Source: Kiloniellaceae bacterium (GTDB lineage Bacteria > Pseudomonadota > Alphaproteobacteria > Kiloniellales > Kiloniellaceae). From it: a stretch of 64,000 nt of DNA. This document shows positions 27,301 through 39,116 of the stretch, one piece after another. The position numbers and the translations under genes are program-made. Under the pieces are notes generated by a model, which saw only the letters and a list, made by a program, of their open reading frames with translations, searched no databases and was not told where the DNA came from. The stretch covers positions 1 to 64,000 of the forward strand of contig JAJFGK010000090.1 of assembly GCA_021776195.1 (NCBI GenBank), written 5' to 3'. Positions within the stretch are counted from its first letter, which is position 1; every line of letters starts with the position of its first letter.

Positions 27301-27458
27301 TGGGAATCTCGACCCTCTTTACCCTGATCCTGATCCCTGTGATCTACAGCCTGCTCGCGCCGCTGGCGGCGCCCCGCGCCCACGCGGGCATCCGGCTCGA
27401 CAGGGAACTCCGGGAACTGGAAGAGGCGGCCTTGCAGCTCCCCAAAGCCGCCGAGTAG
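24339..27458 (+). CDS. RND-family efflux permease (AcrB/MexF type)
   Basis: The 1039-aa inner-membrane proton-driven pump has the usual RND layout. TM1 is at about 15-35 and a large periplasmic loop follows. TM2-6 lie at about 330-540, with the proton-relay Asp pair in GMIVDDAIVVVENI. A second loop follows, then TM8-12 at about 850-1020, with LVGLMAKNGILVVEFA. With the upstream adaptor it forms a drug or metabolite efflux system. The sequence belongs to the hydrophobe/amphiphile efflux (HAE) branch, not the heavy-metal branch. The start at 24339 is fixed by overlap with the adaptor stop. Confidence 0.92.
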   Translation: MLRSSELPSLAVRRPTLIVVLNLLIIIAGLGAMLGVEVRELPDVDRPVVTVRAFFDGASPETMDAEVTSVIEGAVARVSGVQTINAASEENNARLRAEFATNIDLDVAANDVREAVAGIERQLPEGVEDITVVKADADARPIIRLALVSDRLSQEALTRLAEDEIATELSAIPGVATVDLFGDQEEVLRIVVEPLRLASYGLSIDDLSAVLRSTSLDVPAGSFKSDDQLLLVRADASVWRPADMEALELRDDVRLGDVARAFYGPADAESYSLLNGRKVVGLGIVRRAQSNSIEISAGVDRLIERLNGRLRDAQLVKISDDARFIRGAVREVIISLAIAVGVVIAVIFLFMGALRPTLIPAVAIPVALIGTIAAIWLLGFSINILTLLALVLATGMIVDDAIVVVENIQRKRAEGLKPLAAAVVGTRQVFFAVLATTATLVSVFVPIAFLPGTAGRLFTEFAFVLAIAVMISSFVALSLGPMLASRLAMGTGYGGEGAGGVLAKLAAGCTAAYRRILDFTLSARLLVLTAAVLVASSALLIYPTIDEELLPSEDRGLILISMQGPDGVGLDYMDRQSAQAEKILEPLRARGEISNVLSIVGRWDLNRVYIIAPLAPWLERTRSQAEIAAELRPKLKTIPGATARVWTPNSLNIWRTGGRVEFALTGTNYKDIAAAADDFLETIRDRLPQFDDPEVEFQQTQPQLTVQIDRRRAEDLGIPIEGIVDTLRAMIGGFEVAELNVDDRSIPVLLESAAGAINDPTDLHNLFVPRSGGELEPLSAFVKLEEAGIAAELDRTGQKRAVEIDASLPPGYGLLRAMSEVEAIAKEVLPKGIGLLFLNEAATLQDTSHEVAITFAVAIVVVLLVLSAQFESLLSALVIVLTVPFGLAAAVFALKFTDSTLNIYSQIGLIILVGLMAKNGILVVEFADQQRDRGLSVREAIHMAAMTRLRPVMMTMLSTVLGTLPLIVSGGPGAEARNAIGWVVFGGLGISTLFTLILIPVIYSLLAPLAAPRAHAGIRLDRELRELEEAALQLPKAAE

Positions 27459-27505
27459 CCGGATTGGAGCTTCGGCCGATGTGCCGGGCCGCCGAAGCGC
27501 CGGCG

Positions 27506-29170
27506 TCAGGCGGTGGCGCCGAAGAGTGTGTGGCGGCCGGGCGCGGCCTCGAGCAGGGCCCGGGTGTAGGGGTGCGCGGGCTGGGCATAGACCCGGGCGG
27601 TCGGGCCCTCCTCGACCACGACGCCGTGCTGCATCACCATGATACGGTCGCAGATCTGGGCGGCGACCCGCAGGTCGTGGGTGATGAAGAGCATGGCCAG
27701 TTCGAAGCGCTTGCGCACGTCGTCGAGCAGGTCCAGCACCTGGGCCTGGACCGAGACGTCGAGGGCCGAGACCGCCTCGTCGGCGATCAGCACCTTGGGC
27801 TCCATGGCCAGGGCCCGGGCGATGCAGAGGCGCTGGCGCTGGCCGCCGGAGAACTGGTGCGGAAAGCGCTCCAACGCGTCCGGCGCCAGGCCGACCACGC
27901 TCATCAACTCGCGGGCGCGGGCCAGGGCCTCGGCCTTGGAGAGGCCGAAGTTCATCGGGCCCTCGACGATCGATTGGCCCACGGTGCGGCGCGGATTGAG
28001 CGATCGGTAAGGATCCTGAAAGACGATCTGGACATCGCGCCGGTAGGGCCTGAGCGCGCGCTGGCCGAGCCCCGCGATATTCTGTCCGCCGATGGTAATC
28101 TCGCCGGCGGTCGGGTCGATCAGGCGCACGATGCAGCGCGCGACGGTGGACTTGCCGGATCCGGACTCGCCCACCACCCCCAGGGTCTCGCCGCGCTGAA
28201 CCACGAGGTCGACCTTCTGCGCCGCCGGCACGGTGCGGCCGCGGCTGAACCAGCCGCCCGAGACATAGGTCTTGTCGAGGCCCTTGGCCGAGAGGGCCGG
28301 GGCGTCCTGGGCGATCGCCGCGCGCTCCGGCGGCACCAGGCTTGGCACCGAGGCCATCAGCATCTGGGTATAGGCATGCTGGGGCGCGCTCAGCACATCG
28401 GCCACCAGGCCCTGTTCGACGATACGGCCGTGCTGCATCACCACCACCCGGTCGGCGATCTCGGCGACCACGCCAAAGTCGTGGGTGATGAAGAGGACCC
28501 CGGTGCCGTGACTGCGCTGGATGTCCCTAATCAGCTTGAGAATCTGCGCCTGGGTGGTCACGTCGAGCGCCGTGGTCGGCTCGTCGGCGATCAGGAGCCC
28601 GGGCTCCAGCGACAGGGCCATGGCGATCATGATGCGCTGGCGCTGGCCGCCGGAAAGCTGGTGTGGATAGGTATCGGCGAGCTGTTCCGGGTCGGGCAGG
28701 TTCACGTCGCCCATGACCTCGATGACCCGGCGCCTGCGCGCCTCGGCGCTCAGGGTGGTGTGGATCTCCAGCATCTCGGCAATCTGGTCGCCGACCTTCA
28801 TGACCGGGTTCAGCGCCGTCATCGGCTCCTGGAAGATCATCGCCATGCGCTGGCCGCGCAGATGCCGAAGCTCGGTCTCGGGTTTGGCCAGCAGGTCCTC
28901 GCCGTCGAGCAGGGCGCTACCGGCCACGGGTTTCAGTTCGCGCCGGGGGATCAGGCCCATGACCGTGTGGGCGGTGACCGACTTGCCGGAACCGGATTCG
29001 CCGACTACGCAGACGATCTCGCCCCGGCCGACCTCGAAGGAAATATCCTCGATGGCATAGGTCCGATCCGCATCCTTGGGCAGTTCCACGGTCAGTCCCT
29101 GGAGGACCAGGACGGGCTGGCCGCCGCTGGAAGTCGCGGGAGCGGTCGTGCTTGGGTTTGCCGGCGCCAT
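27506..29170 (-). CDS. Fused dipeptide/oligopeptide ABC transporter ATPase (DppD-DppF type)
   Basis: The 554-aa protein carries two full ABC domains. The first has [19 protein letters not shown] and [13 protein letters not shown]. The second has [19 protein letters not shown] and [12 protein letters not shown]. Each is followed by an oligopeptide-transporter C-terminal extension. Fusions of this kind (YejF, GsiA-like) power type-5 substrate-binding importers. It is the last gene of the minus-strand set and starts 5 bp after the permease stop. Confidence 0.92.
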   Translation of the reverse strand: MAPANPSTTAPATSSGGQPVLVLQGLTVELPKDADRTYAIEDISFEVGRGEIVCVVGESGSGKSVTAHTVMGLIPRRELKPVAGSALLDGEDLLAKPETELRHLRGQRMAMIFQEPMTALNPVMKVGDQIAEMLEIHTTLSAEARRRRVIEVMGDVNLPDPEQLADTYPHQLSGGQRQRIMIAMALSLEPGLLIADEPTTALDVTTQAQILKLIRDIQRSHGTGVLFITHDFGVVAEIADRVVVMQHGRIVEQGLVADVLSAPQHAYTQMLMASVPSLVPPERAAIAQDAPALSAKGLDKTYVSGGWFSRGRTVPAAQKVDLVVQRGETLGVVGESGSGKSTVARCIVRLIDPTAGEITIGGQNIAGLGQRALRPYRRDVQIVFQDPYRSLNPRRTVGQSIVEGPMNFGLSKAEALARARELMSVVGLAPDALERFPHQFSGGQRQRLCIARALAMEPKVLIADEAVSALDVSVQAQVLDLLDDVRKRFELAMLFITHDLRVAAQICDRIMVMQHGVVVEEGPTARVYAQPAHPYTRALLEAAPGRHTLFGATA

Positions 29171-29175
29171 GGCGG

Positions 29176-30099
29176 CTACATCTTCCTGGCGATGCGCGGG
29201 TCGAGTGTGTCGCGCAGGCCGTCGCCCAGGACGTTGACCGCCAGCACCGTCGCCGCCAGGGCGATTCCCGGATAGAAGATGATCCAGGGCGCCAGCTGGA
29301 AGTAGGTGCGTCCCTCGGACATGATATTGCCCCAGCTCGGGATTTCCGGCGGGATGCCGGCGCCGAGGAAGCCGAGGATCGATTCCGTCAGCATGGCCGC
29401 GCCGCAGATGTAGGTCGCCTGAACAATCATCGGGGCGATGGTGTTGGGCAGGATATGGCGGATCAGGATCAGCGGCAGCTTGGTGCCGGAGGCGATGGCC
29501 GCCTCGACATAGGGCTCCTCGCGCACCGTGAGGACGACCGCGCGCACCAGGCGCACGACGCGGGGGATCTCCGGGATGACGATGGCGACCACGACGGTGG
29601 CCAGGGTGGCCCCGGAAAGGGAAATCAGCGCGATGGCCAGCAGAATGGCGGGAATGGCCATGAGACCGTCCATGATCCGCATCACCACCGCGTCGATGGC
29701 CCGCACGTAGCCGGCGATGAGACCGAGCACCAGGCCGATGGCGACCGCCAGGAGGGATACCGCGAGGCCGACCACGAGCGAGATTCGCGCGCCGTAGATG
29801 ACCCGGGCGAAGTTGTCGCGGCCGAGATAGTCGGTGCCGAAGAAGTTGGCGCCGGTCGAGGGCTTCAGGCGGTTGGTCGGGTGGATGGCGGTCGGGTCCC
29901 CGGTGACCAGGGGGCCGAAGACGGCGATGACCGCCATGACGGCCAGAAGGATGCCGCCGGCCATGATCGAGGGGTGCCGCCAGAGCAACGCGGCGAGGGT
30001 GGGCTCCGCCTGCCTGCCGGCCGCCATGATGGGCAGATCTTCGGCACTGGCCAGGCTCTTGGGGTCGGTCAGGTCCTCGGGATTGGTCTGGGCGGTCAT
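29176..30099 (-). CDS. ABC transporter permease (DppC/OppC type)
   Basis: The 307-aa inner-membrane permease has an N-terminal TM (about 40-60), a cytoplasm-facing loop and five further segments. The EAA-type coupling loop YVEAAIASGTKLPLILIRHI contacts the ATPase. It forms a heterodimeric channel with the upstream DppB-type permease. Its ATG overlaps the DppB stop by one base (TGATG). Confidence 0.9.
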   Translation of the reverse strand: MTAQTNPEDLTDPKSLASAEDLPIMAAGRQAEPTLAALLWRHPSIMAGGILLAVMAVIAVFGPLVTGDPTAIHPTNRLKPSTGANFFGTDYLGRDNFARVIYGARISLVVGLAVSLLAVAIGLVLGLIAGYVRAIDAVVMRIMDGLMAIPAILLAIALISLSGATLATVVVAIVIPEIPRVVRLVRAVVLTVREEPYVEAAIASGTKLPLILIRHILPNTIAPMIVQATYICGAAMLTESILGFLGAGIPPEIPSWGNIMSEGRTYFQLAPWIIFYPGIALAATVLAVNVLGDGLRDTLDPRIARKM

Positions 30100-31040
30100 C
30101 AGTAGCGTATCCGGGGGTCGAGTATCGTGTAGGAGAGGTCGATGGCCAGATTGATCAGGATGTAGGCGAAGCTGAAGAGCAGGATCAGGCCCTGGATGAT
30201 CGGGTAGTCCCGCGCCAGGACCGCATCCAGCACCAGGCGGCCGAGACCGGGGATATTGTAGACGCTCTCGGTCACCACCACGCCGCCGATCAAGGCCGCG
30301 ATGCCCAGTCCGATCACCGTGACGATGGGCACCGCCGCGTTGCGCAGGGCATGGCGCAGCAGCACCTTGAACTCGCTCTGTCCCTTGGCGCGGGCGGTCC
30401 GCACATAGTCCTCCTGCAGGACCTCCATGACCGAGGCCCGGGTCATGCGGGCGATCAGGGCGATAAAGATCACCGACAGGGTCAGGGTCGGCAGGATCAT
30501 GTGCCGCAGGAAGGGCCAGAGCCCGGCCCCGGGCGATTTGTAGCCCTGGACGGGCAGCCAGCGGAGCTCGATCGAGATCACGTAAATCAGGATGTAGCCC
30601 AGCACGAAGACCGGGACGGAAAAGCCGGCGACGGAAAAGACCATGACGAAGCGGTCGATCAGGCTGCCGGCGCGCCAGGCGGCGAGAGTGCCGAGCGGCA
30701 CCGCGACCAGGACCGTGAAGATGATCGTCGTCAGGGCCAGCATGATGGTCGGTTCGATGCGCTGGGCGATCAGGGTCGTGACCGGCAGATTGGTGAAGAT
30801 CGAAATCCCCAGGTCGCCCTGCACCAGGCTCTCGACCCAGGTGAAGAACTGGACCGGGATCGATTCATTGAGCCCGAGCTTCTCGCGGATCCGCTCGACG
30901 TCCTCTGCCGTGGCATAGTCGCCGGCGATGACAGCGGCCGGGTCGCCGGGGGCGAGGCGCAGCATGAGAAAAACGAACAGCGCGACCACGCCCATGACCG
31001 GGATGGTCGCAAGAATGCGGCTGGTGATGTAACCGAACAT
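30099..31040 (-). CDS. ABC transporter permease (DppB/OppB type)
   Basis: The 313-aa permease has six predicted TM segments. TM1 is VMGVVALFVFLMLRLAPGDP, with the conserved RLAPGDPA edge. The coupling loop is YVRTARAKGQSEFKVLLRHA and the C-terminus is the family-typical DPRIRY. It is the first permease of the operon, separated from the substrate-binding protein gene by a 60-bp spacer with a strong stem-loop. Confidence 0.9.
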   Translation of the reverse strand: MFGYITSRILATIPVMGVVALFVFLMLRLAPGDPAAVIAGDYATAEDVERIREKLGLNESIPVQFFTWVESLVQGDLGISIFTNLPVTTLIAQRIEPTIMLALTTIIFTVLVAVPLGTLAAWRAGSLIDRFVMVFSVAGFSVPVFVLGYILIYVISIELRWLPVQGYKSPGAGLWPFLRHMILPTLTLSVIFIALIARMTRASVMEVLQEDYVRTARAKGQSEFKVLLRHALRNAAVPIVTVIGLGIAALIGGVVVTESVYNIPGLGRLVLDAVLARDYPIIQGLILLFSFAYILINLAIDLSYTILDPRIRY

Positions 31041-31054
31041 GGCGGGTAAAGGGC

Positions 31055-31088
31055 GCGCCGGCCGCCCGGGCTTCGGGGCGGCCGGCGC
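31055..31088 (-). ncRNA. Intercistronic stem-loop between binding-protein and permease genes
   Basis: A perfect 13-bp stem (arms GCGCCGGCCGCCC and GGGCGGCCGGCGC, loop about 8 bases) fills the spacer after the substrate-binding protein gene. There is no U-run. Stem-loops at this place in ABC importer operons usually protect the upstream message and so raise binding protein over permease; that function is inferred here. Confidence 0.65.
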
Positions 31089-31100
31089 ACGGTCCTGTTT

Positions 31101-32687
31101 CTATCGATCGACGGAAATGTTCCAGAAGAACTGGACCGGCGACTTGATCAGGCCCTTCACGTTGTCGCGGTAGGCGACCGGCACGAAGAACTGGCCAAGC
31201 TCGCCCGAGGCGCCAATCGCCCAGAGGCGATCCTGCACCTTGGCGGCAATGGCCTTTTGCTCATCCAGGGTCCCCGCCTTGGCGAAGGCCGCGCGCTGGG
31301 CCTCCAGCTCGGCGTCGTCCGGCCAGCCGAACCAGCCCTTGTCCGGACTGCCGGAAAAGGCGATCGACATGGGGTTCATCACGTCGGCCCCGATCCACCA
31401 GGTGTGGAACATGTTCCAGCCGCCTTCCGAGACCGGGTCGCGCAGGGCGCGGCGCGAGGTCAGGGTCGACCAGTCCATGGCCTGCACCTCGACCGTCATG
31501 CCGATCTTGCGCAGCTTCTCGGCGGTGATCAGCGAGAAGGCGGAGAGCAGCGGAATGTCGGTCGGCTGCATCAGCACCACCGGTGTTCCGTCATAGCCCG
31601 AGGCCGCCAGGGCGGCCTTGGCGGCGTCGATATCGCCGGTCGCCATGACATCGCTGCCGACCGAGTTCTCCATGGGCGTGCCGCAGGGATAGACGCTGTA
31701 GCAGGTCTTCCAGAACTTCTGGTCGCCGACCGCGCCGTTCATGTAGTCTTCCTGCTTCATGGCCATGAGCGCCGCGCGCCGGACCTCGGCCTTGTCGAAG
31801 GGCGGCAGCATGTGGTTGAAGCGGGCAAAGCCGATGTTGCCGAGTGGATCGTTGATCTCGACCACGATGCCTTCCTGGATTTCGAGGATCTGCATCAGGT
31901 CATTGGCCGGCGATTCGAAGTAATCCACCTCGCCGCTGATCAGGGCGTTCATCGCCGTGGTCTGGTCGGGGAAGTAGGTCCACTCGACCCGGTCGACCTT
32001 GGCGACCTTGCCGCCGGCCGCCGCCGAGGGCGGCTCGGAACGCGGCTTGTAGTTCGGGTTCTTGACGTAGACCACCTTCGATCCCGGCACCCACTCGTCG
32101 CCCTTGAACATGAAGGGACCGGAGCCGATGTGCTCGCCAATCTGCTCGAAGGGGTCGGTATCGGCCATGCGCTTGGGCATCATGAAGGGCACGTTCGAGG
32201 AGATCTTGCCGATCGAATCGAGCACCAGGCCGTAGGGCTCGGTCAGCTTCAGGACGATGGTCTTGTCGTCGGCGGCGCTGAGGCTCTCGACCACGTTGAA
32301 GAGTGCCTGGCCCATGCCGTCGCGCTTGCCCCAGCGCTGCAGCGAGGCGACGCAGTCTTCGGCCGTCACCGGCGCGCCATCGTGCCACATCAGGCCGTCG
32401 CGCAGGGTAAAGGTCCAGGTCAGCTCGTCGCTCGACACGGTCCAGTCGTCGACCATCTGCGGCTGTGGTTTCAGATCGTCGTCCAGCGCAAAAAGCGTGT
32501 CGTAGATCAGGTAACCGTGGTTGCGCGAGATGTAGGCCGTGGTCCAGATCGGATCCAGGTTCTTCAAGTCGGCATGGGGAATGACCCGCAGCACGGATTC
32601 GGCCGAGGCCTCCGCGGGCAGCCCGAAAGTCAGCGGCAGAATGAGTGCGGCGGCGGCGAAAAGTTGCCGCCTCGACCAGCTTAGCAT
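31101..32687 (-). CDS. ABC transporter substrate-binding protein, family 5 (peptide/nickel type)
   Basis: The 528-aa periplasmic binding protein begins MLSWSRRQLFAAAALILPLT, a signal peptide with a twin-arginine-like SRRQLF motif and an ASA cleavage region. The mature part shows family-5 features: an ESVLRVIPHADLKNLDPIW start, FTLRDGLMWHDGAPVTAEDC and GSGPFMFKGDE. The start at 32687 has GGGAGA about 9 bases upstream; the open frame further upstream is not coding-like. Family-5 proteins bind peptides, opines, glutathione or nickel. The ligand is not evident. It is the first gene of the importer operon. Confidence 0.88.
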   Translation of the reverse strand: MLSWSRRQLFAAAALILPLTFGLPAEASAESVLRVIPHADLKNLDPIWTTAYISRNHGYLIYDTLFALDDDLKPQPQMVDDWTVSSDELTWTFTLRDGLMWHDGAPVTAEDCVASLQRWGKRDGMGQALFNVVESLSAADDKTIVLKLTEPYGLVLDSIGKISSNVPFMMPKRMADTDPFEQIGEHIGSGPFMFKGDEWVPGSKVVYVKNPNYKPRSEPPSAAAGGKVAKVDRVEWTYFPDQTTAMNALISGEVDYFESPANDLMQILEIQEGIVVEINDPLGNIGFARFNHMLPPFDKAEVRRAALMAMKQEDYMNGAVGDQKFWKTCYSVYPCGTPMENSVGSDVMATGDIDAAKAALAASGYDGTPVVLMQPTDIPLLSAFSLITAEKLRKIGMTVEVQAMDWSTLTSRRALRDPVSEGGWNMFHTWWIGADVMNPMSIAFSGSPDKGWFGWPDDAELEAQRAAFAKAGTLDEQKAIAAKVQDRLWAIGASGELGQFFVPVAYRDNVKGLIKSPVQFFWNISVDR

Positions 32688-32876
32688 GGCAGTTCTCCCT
32701 GTTATCATTTTGGAATTTGTTCGTCGCGAGCGTTCTTGGCGCGCTCTCTCGGGGCGAATTAACGCTCCGCGCGCAGACGAAGTCAACCGCCCTTTGGGTC
32801 CAGCTCCGTGCGGCGGCCCCTTGCATTGCGTGGCGCCCGACAGATTCGACCTCGAGCTCCAGTCCATCGCGCGGGA

Positions 32877-33353
32877 CTACAGGGCCTTCCGCATGGTCAC
32901 GCTGGTCGGCCGGTCGTAGCCCTCATGCGATGTCGTTTTGGTTCGAACGAAGCCAAGGGACTGGAATGTCTTGTGATTTTCGGTCAACTCGATCCGCGTC
33001 TGGATCTCCAGGGCCGGCTTTCCCCGATCCCTCGCGAGGCCCGCCGCCGCCGTCACGATGGATCGCAGGATACCCCGATTGCGGAACCGGGGCGTGACGG
33101 CGAGCTTGCCGAGGTAAATCGCATCGTCCCGGTCAGCCAAGTAGCCGCAGCCCACCAACTCACCGTCGCAACGGGCCACCACCAGCGTCTCCACCGCCGC
33201 CTTGCGGCGCAGATCCTCGGGCGTGACCCTGTTCAGGGACGAGGGCGGATCGATGCGCCCCTCCATGAAGGCAAAGCACTCGATCAGAAGCCGGTGAAGC
33301 CCCCCCCAATCGGAGAAAGCGGACGGCCGGATCGATAGTTCGACTTGCTTCAA
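32877..33353 (-). CDS. GNAT-family N-acetyltransferase
   Basis: The 158-aa single-domain protein has the GNAT acetyl-CoA loop at LGKLAVTPRFRNRGILRSIV (about 81-100), with the R-x-x-G/I-G/A-like RFRNRGI turn. A following helix and C-terminal strand (FQSLGFVRTKT) complete the fold. The substrate is unknown. It ends about 190 bp before the binding-protein gene, so it may be an independent unit. Confidence 0.78.
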   Translation of the reverse strand: MKQVELSIRPSAFSDWGGLHRLLIECFAFMEGRIDPPSSLNRVTPEDLRRKAAVETLVVARCDGELVGCGYLADRDDAIYLGKLAVTPRFRNRGILRSIVTAAAGLARDRGKPALEIQTRIELTENHKTFQSLGFVRTKTTSHEGYDRPTSVTMRKAL

Positions 33354-33441
33354 GTTTGTCCCGCCGGTGAAGTTAAGGGGAGAAGATCATAGGCGCCGCC
33401 GAAGGGTCGTTCCAGTCGAGCAGAAAGGGCCAGCCGAACGG

Positions 33442-33469
33442 AAAAAGGGCGGACCGAAGAGGTCCGCCC
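33442..33469 (-). terminator. Intrinsic terminator of katG
   Basis: Read on the minus strand this is a perfect 9-bp GC-rich stem (GGGCGGACC/GGTCCGCCC) with a 5-base loop, followed at once by five T. It lies about 80 bp downstream of the katG stop. Confidence 0.85.
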
Positions 33470-33546
33470 GGTGCTTTCCTGAAATCGGCGCCCCTGCCCA
33501 CGCAGAGGGCCCTCAAGATGAGTGCTTGATGATCTTCTGCCTGCGC

Positions 33547-36968
<3,422 letters not shown>

Positions 36969-36993
36969 GATCTGCGGAAGTAGAGCGGTAAAA

Positions 36994-37605
36994 CTAGGGC
37001 GTCTCGCGATCTTTGCTCGCCGAATTGAATTCGGCCGCCGAGTTTCGCCGTGGAAAAGGCGCGTCGGGAACCGGCACCCCTAGGAATTGGCACAGCGGGA
37101 TCCAACCATCCCCCAGTCGATGGACCAGCAGACGTTCCGCCGGGATTGTCGCCTGCACTTCGGCGATGTGGCGCCGGTAGACGGAAAGGACATGGTCCTG
37201 GTCGTCGAGGCGTCCGCCAAAGGTACCTTGGGCGACGACCGTGACGCCGATCGAGGCGGGATCCGTGCTCTCGCGCAGGACCGGGAAAATCGTCTTTTCC
37301 ATGCTGGCCAGCCAGCTCTCCGGGCTGCGGGTGGTCAAGAGGATCTTGGCCTCGGGATAGGTCGCGGCAAGTTCGCGCCAGTAGTAGGCGGAGGGCCAAT
37401 CGACGGCGGCGCGGTAACCGACGAGCAGGCGGTCCCAGTCCGGCGCGACGCCCTGGCCGAGCGCCCGCCACAAGCTCAACTGCTCGGGATCATTGAGGAC
37501 CTCGTGCATGTGGTGGCACGGCCCAAATCCCAACATGTTCAAAGCCTCTCGCATGGAATCGGTGCCGGTCCGTCCGAATCCCGCGCCGATAACCGAAAGC
37601 GCCAT
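36994..37605 (-). CDS. Sulfotransferase-family P-loop protein
   Basis: The 203-aa protein has an N-terminal 5'-phosphosulfate-binding-type loop GAGFGRTGTDSMREAL, then a PCHHMHEV block and ILLTTRSPESW (3'-phosphate-binding-like). It resembles a bacterial/eukaryotic family annotated as sulfotransferase and often found as a single gene. The acceptor is unknown and activity is unproven. It is convergent with oxyR (25 bp between stops). Confidence 0.7.
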   Translation of the reverse strand: MALSVIGAGFGRTGTDSMREALNMLGFGPCHHMHEVLNDPEQLSLWRALGQGVAPDWDRLLVGYRAAVDWPSAYYWRELAATYPEAKILLTTRSPESWLASMEKTIFPVLRESTDPASIGVTVVAQGTFGGRLDDQDHVLSVYRRHIAEVQATIPAERLLVHRLGDGWIPLCQFLGVPVPDAPFPRRNSAAEFNSASKDRETP

Positions 37606-37663
37606 GACCGCCCCTCCTCATCTGAATTCCTTCACTCGGCGCCAGTTATGACCGTAAGGCCGC

Positions 37664-37735
37664 CCTACCGGTCGCAGACCTCGACCTCATCGGCCGCTAT
37701 TTGGTCGGCCGAGCCGTGGTAGAGCATGCGGCGCG
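37664..37735 (-). pseudogene. Fragment of a Rieske-oxygenase gene C-terminus with internal deletion
   Basis: Read on the minus strand, these bases encode RRMLYHGSADQIAADEVE joined to the terminal VCDR and stop. The intact Rieske gene at 40682-41812 has RRMLYHSRADQIPASEVEA and, about 52 codons later, ACDR and stop. The missing 156 bp lie between two copies of GGCCTCGAC in the intact gene (40694-40702 and 40850-40858). The fragment is therefore the end of a paralogue that lost an in-frame segment between short direct repeats. Nothing upstream of it matches the oxygenase. Confidence 0.8.
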
Positions 37736-37738
37736 ACG

Positions 37739-37830
37739 GTGAGTAAAGGGTGGCAAGCGGAAACGCCGGCCCGTTTTCGTCCGCTTGACCCCCGGTTCCG
37801 GGCGTGGCTGGCAGGTCGTGATGATGCGTG
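37739..37830 (+). repeat. Diverged 92-bp direct repeat, copy A
   Basis: This aligns without gaps to 39362-39453 at roughly 70-75% identity by eye, starting GTGAGT and sharing GTGG, AAGCGGAA, CCGG and GGCTGGC blocks. It abuts the Rieske fragment. It may mark the end of a mobile element or an old duplication. Element type is not identified. Confidence 0.65.
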
Positions 37831-37926
37831 TGTATGACGCAAGGCGATCCTCGGGCGCCCTCCATAGCAGCTCGTCACAACTTGTGCACCAAAGCGTATC
37901 GACATCCACTTGATTGGCGGTTCGCC

Positions 37927-38109
37927 CTATTTCAGCATCTTGACCAGAATGGCTTTGTCACGCGCGAAGTTGCTGACGGCGGTCACACCAACGGTCGGAT
38001 CCGTACTGGCCTTCTTCAAGCCAGACTCGATATCTTTGATCCCCGCGCGGGTTTTCTTGAATTGACTGTCGAAACTGGACGCGTCGTAGTTCTTTGGGGT
38101 CTTTGCCAT
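37927..38109 (-). CDS. Small Lys-rich hypothetical protein
   Basis: The 60-aa protein starts MAKTPKNYDASSFDSQFKKT. It is basic, with a predicted amphipathic helix at about 15-35. An AGGAG site lies 8 bases before the ATG. GC content and codon use are clearly lower than in flanking core genes, which suggests acquisition. It lies 17 bp downstream of the interrupted Lys-rich gene and probably formed a two-gene operon with it. No family is recognised. Confidence 0.6.
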   Translation of the reverse strand: MAKTPKNYDASSFDSQFKKTRAGIKDIESGLKKASTDPTVGVTAVSNFARDKAILVKMLK

Positions 38110-38126
38110 GATTCTAGCTCCTGGAT

Positions 38127-38498
38127 TTAGAAATTGACTGCAGAGGCGCCTTCGTCGTCGCTTCTGGACCTGAGATCAACGCCAAGCTTACTTGCCTGAC
38201 TCTTCAGTTTTTTGACCTTGGCCGTGCGTGTGTAGATCTCCAAGAGATTGCTTCTCATCATCTTTTCGTCTTTATCGGTGTCGACCAAATAGCGCTTGGC
38301 TTTTTTGTAATCTCCCTTTTTGATTTCCTCATCCGCTTGGTCCAATCGACCGCGCACCTGCTTTGCCAGCACTTTGACCCCTTGATGGCATCTTACTATC
38401 TGCTTTTCTGATTCGCCGATGCTCTTCTTGATTTTGACGCCCAGAACCTTGCGTTTGGCGGCGTCTTAGAGAGCCGTAAGGGTGTCTTTTGCACTCAT
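38127..38498 (-). pseudogene. Lys-rich small gene interrupted by an in-frame TAA at codon 11
   Basis: From an ATG at 38498 with a strong GGGGAG site, the frame reads MSAKDTLTAL, then a TAA (38466-38468), then continues open for 113 more codons to the end at 38127. It continues as DAAKRKVLGVKIKKSIGESE before the segment AKQVRGRLDQADEEIKKGDY. The post-stop part is Lys/Glu-rich and helical, like the pre-stop part. A GTG at 38372 with AAGGGG upstream could restart translation and give 81 aa. It is either a young nonsense pseudogene or a shortened gene. Function is unknown. Confidence 0.65.
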
Positions 38499-38684
38499 GT
38501 GATTGAACTCCCCATTTTGCTGTGTCGTCCGATCAGCGCCTAGCGCGTGATCTGCTTTCTCCTAGGTGTTGCCAGCAGCCCAGGCGTGCAAGTGATCGCT
38601 ATCATTGATCGGCGAGAGCGCCCAGTTGGGCTTTTTCACAGGAACGATTTGGTCTGGCCGATGGTTGCGCGGTAGCGTCGGCGC

Positions 38685-39116
38685 ATGCTGGAAATCTCCT
38701 ATGCCCGCCATCATTATCCGCCGAGTGTCATCCAGCGTGCGGTCCGGCTGTATCTACGGTTCAGTTTGAGCCTGCGGGACGTCGAGGGTCTGCCGGCCGA
38801 GCGTGGCCTCGACCTCAGCTACGAGACGGTCCGCCGCTGGGTCCTCGAATTCGGCAGGGCCTATGCCAGGACTGTGCGCCGGCGCCTGACTCCATCCTGT
38901 GACCGCTGGCATCTGGCCGAGAGGTGCGTATCGATCGGTGGACGGCGGATGTACTTGTGGCGCGCCGTCGACGCCGAAGGCGAGGTTCTCGATATCCTGG
39001 TCCAGTCGCGGCGCGACAAGCGCGGCGCCAAGAAGCTGATTCGGAAGCGGCTGAGGAAGCAGGGCGTGTCGCCGAGGTCGGTGGTGACCGACAAACTGCG
39101 TTCCTACGGTGCGGCG
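38685..39116 (+). pseudogene. Truncated IS6-family transposase fragment
   Basis: The first about 144 codons match the N-terminal two thirds of an IS6/IS240-type DDE transposase: YETVRRWVLEFG, RMYLWRAVDAEGEVLD, SRRDKRGAKKL and VVTDKLRSYGAA. The first catalytic Asp is replaced by Ala (RWHLAERC where RWHLDE is usual). The final catalytic Glu region is missing because similarity stops at about 39116. It cannot be an active transposase. No terminal inverted repeats were seen. Confidence 0.85.
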
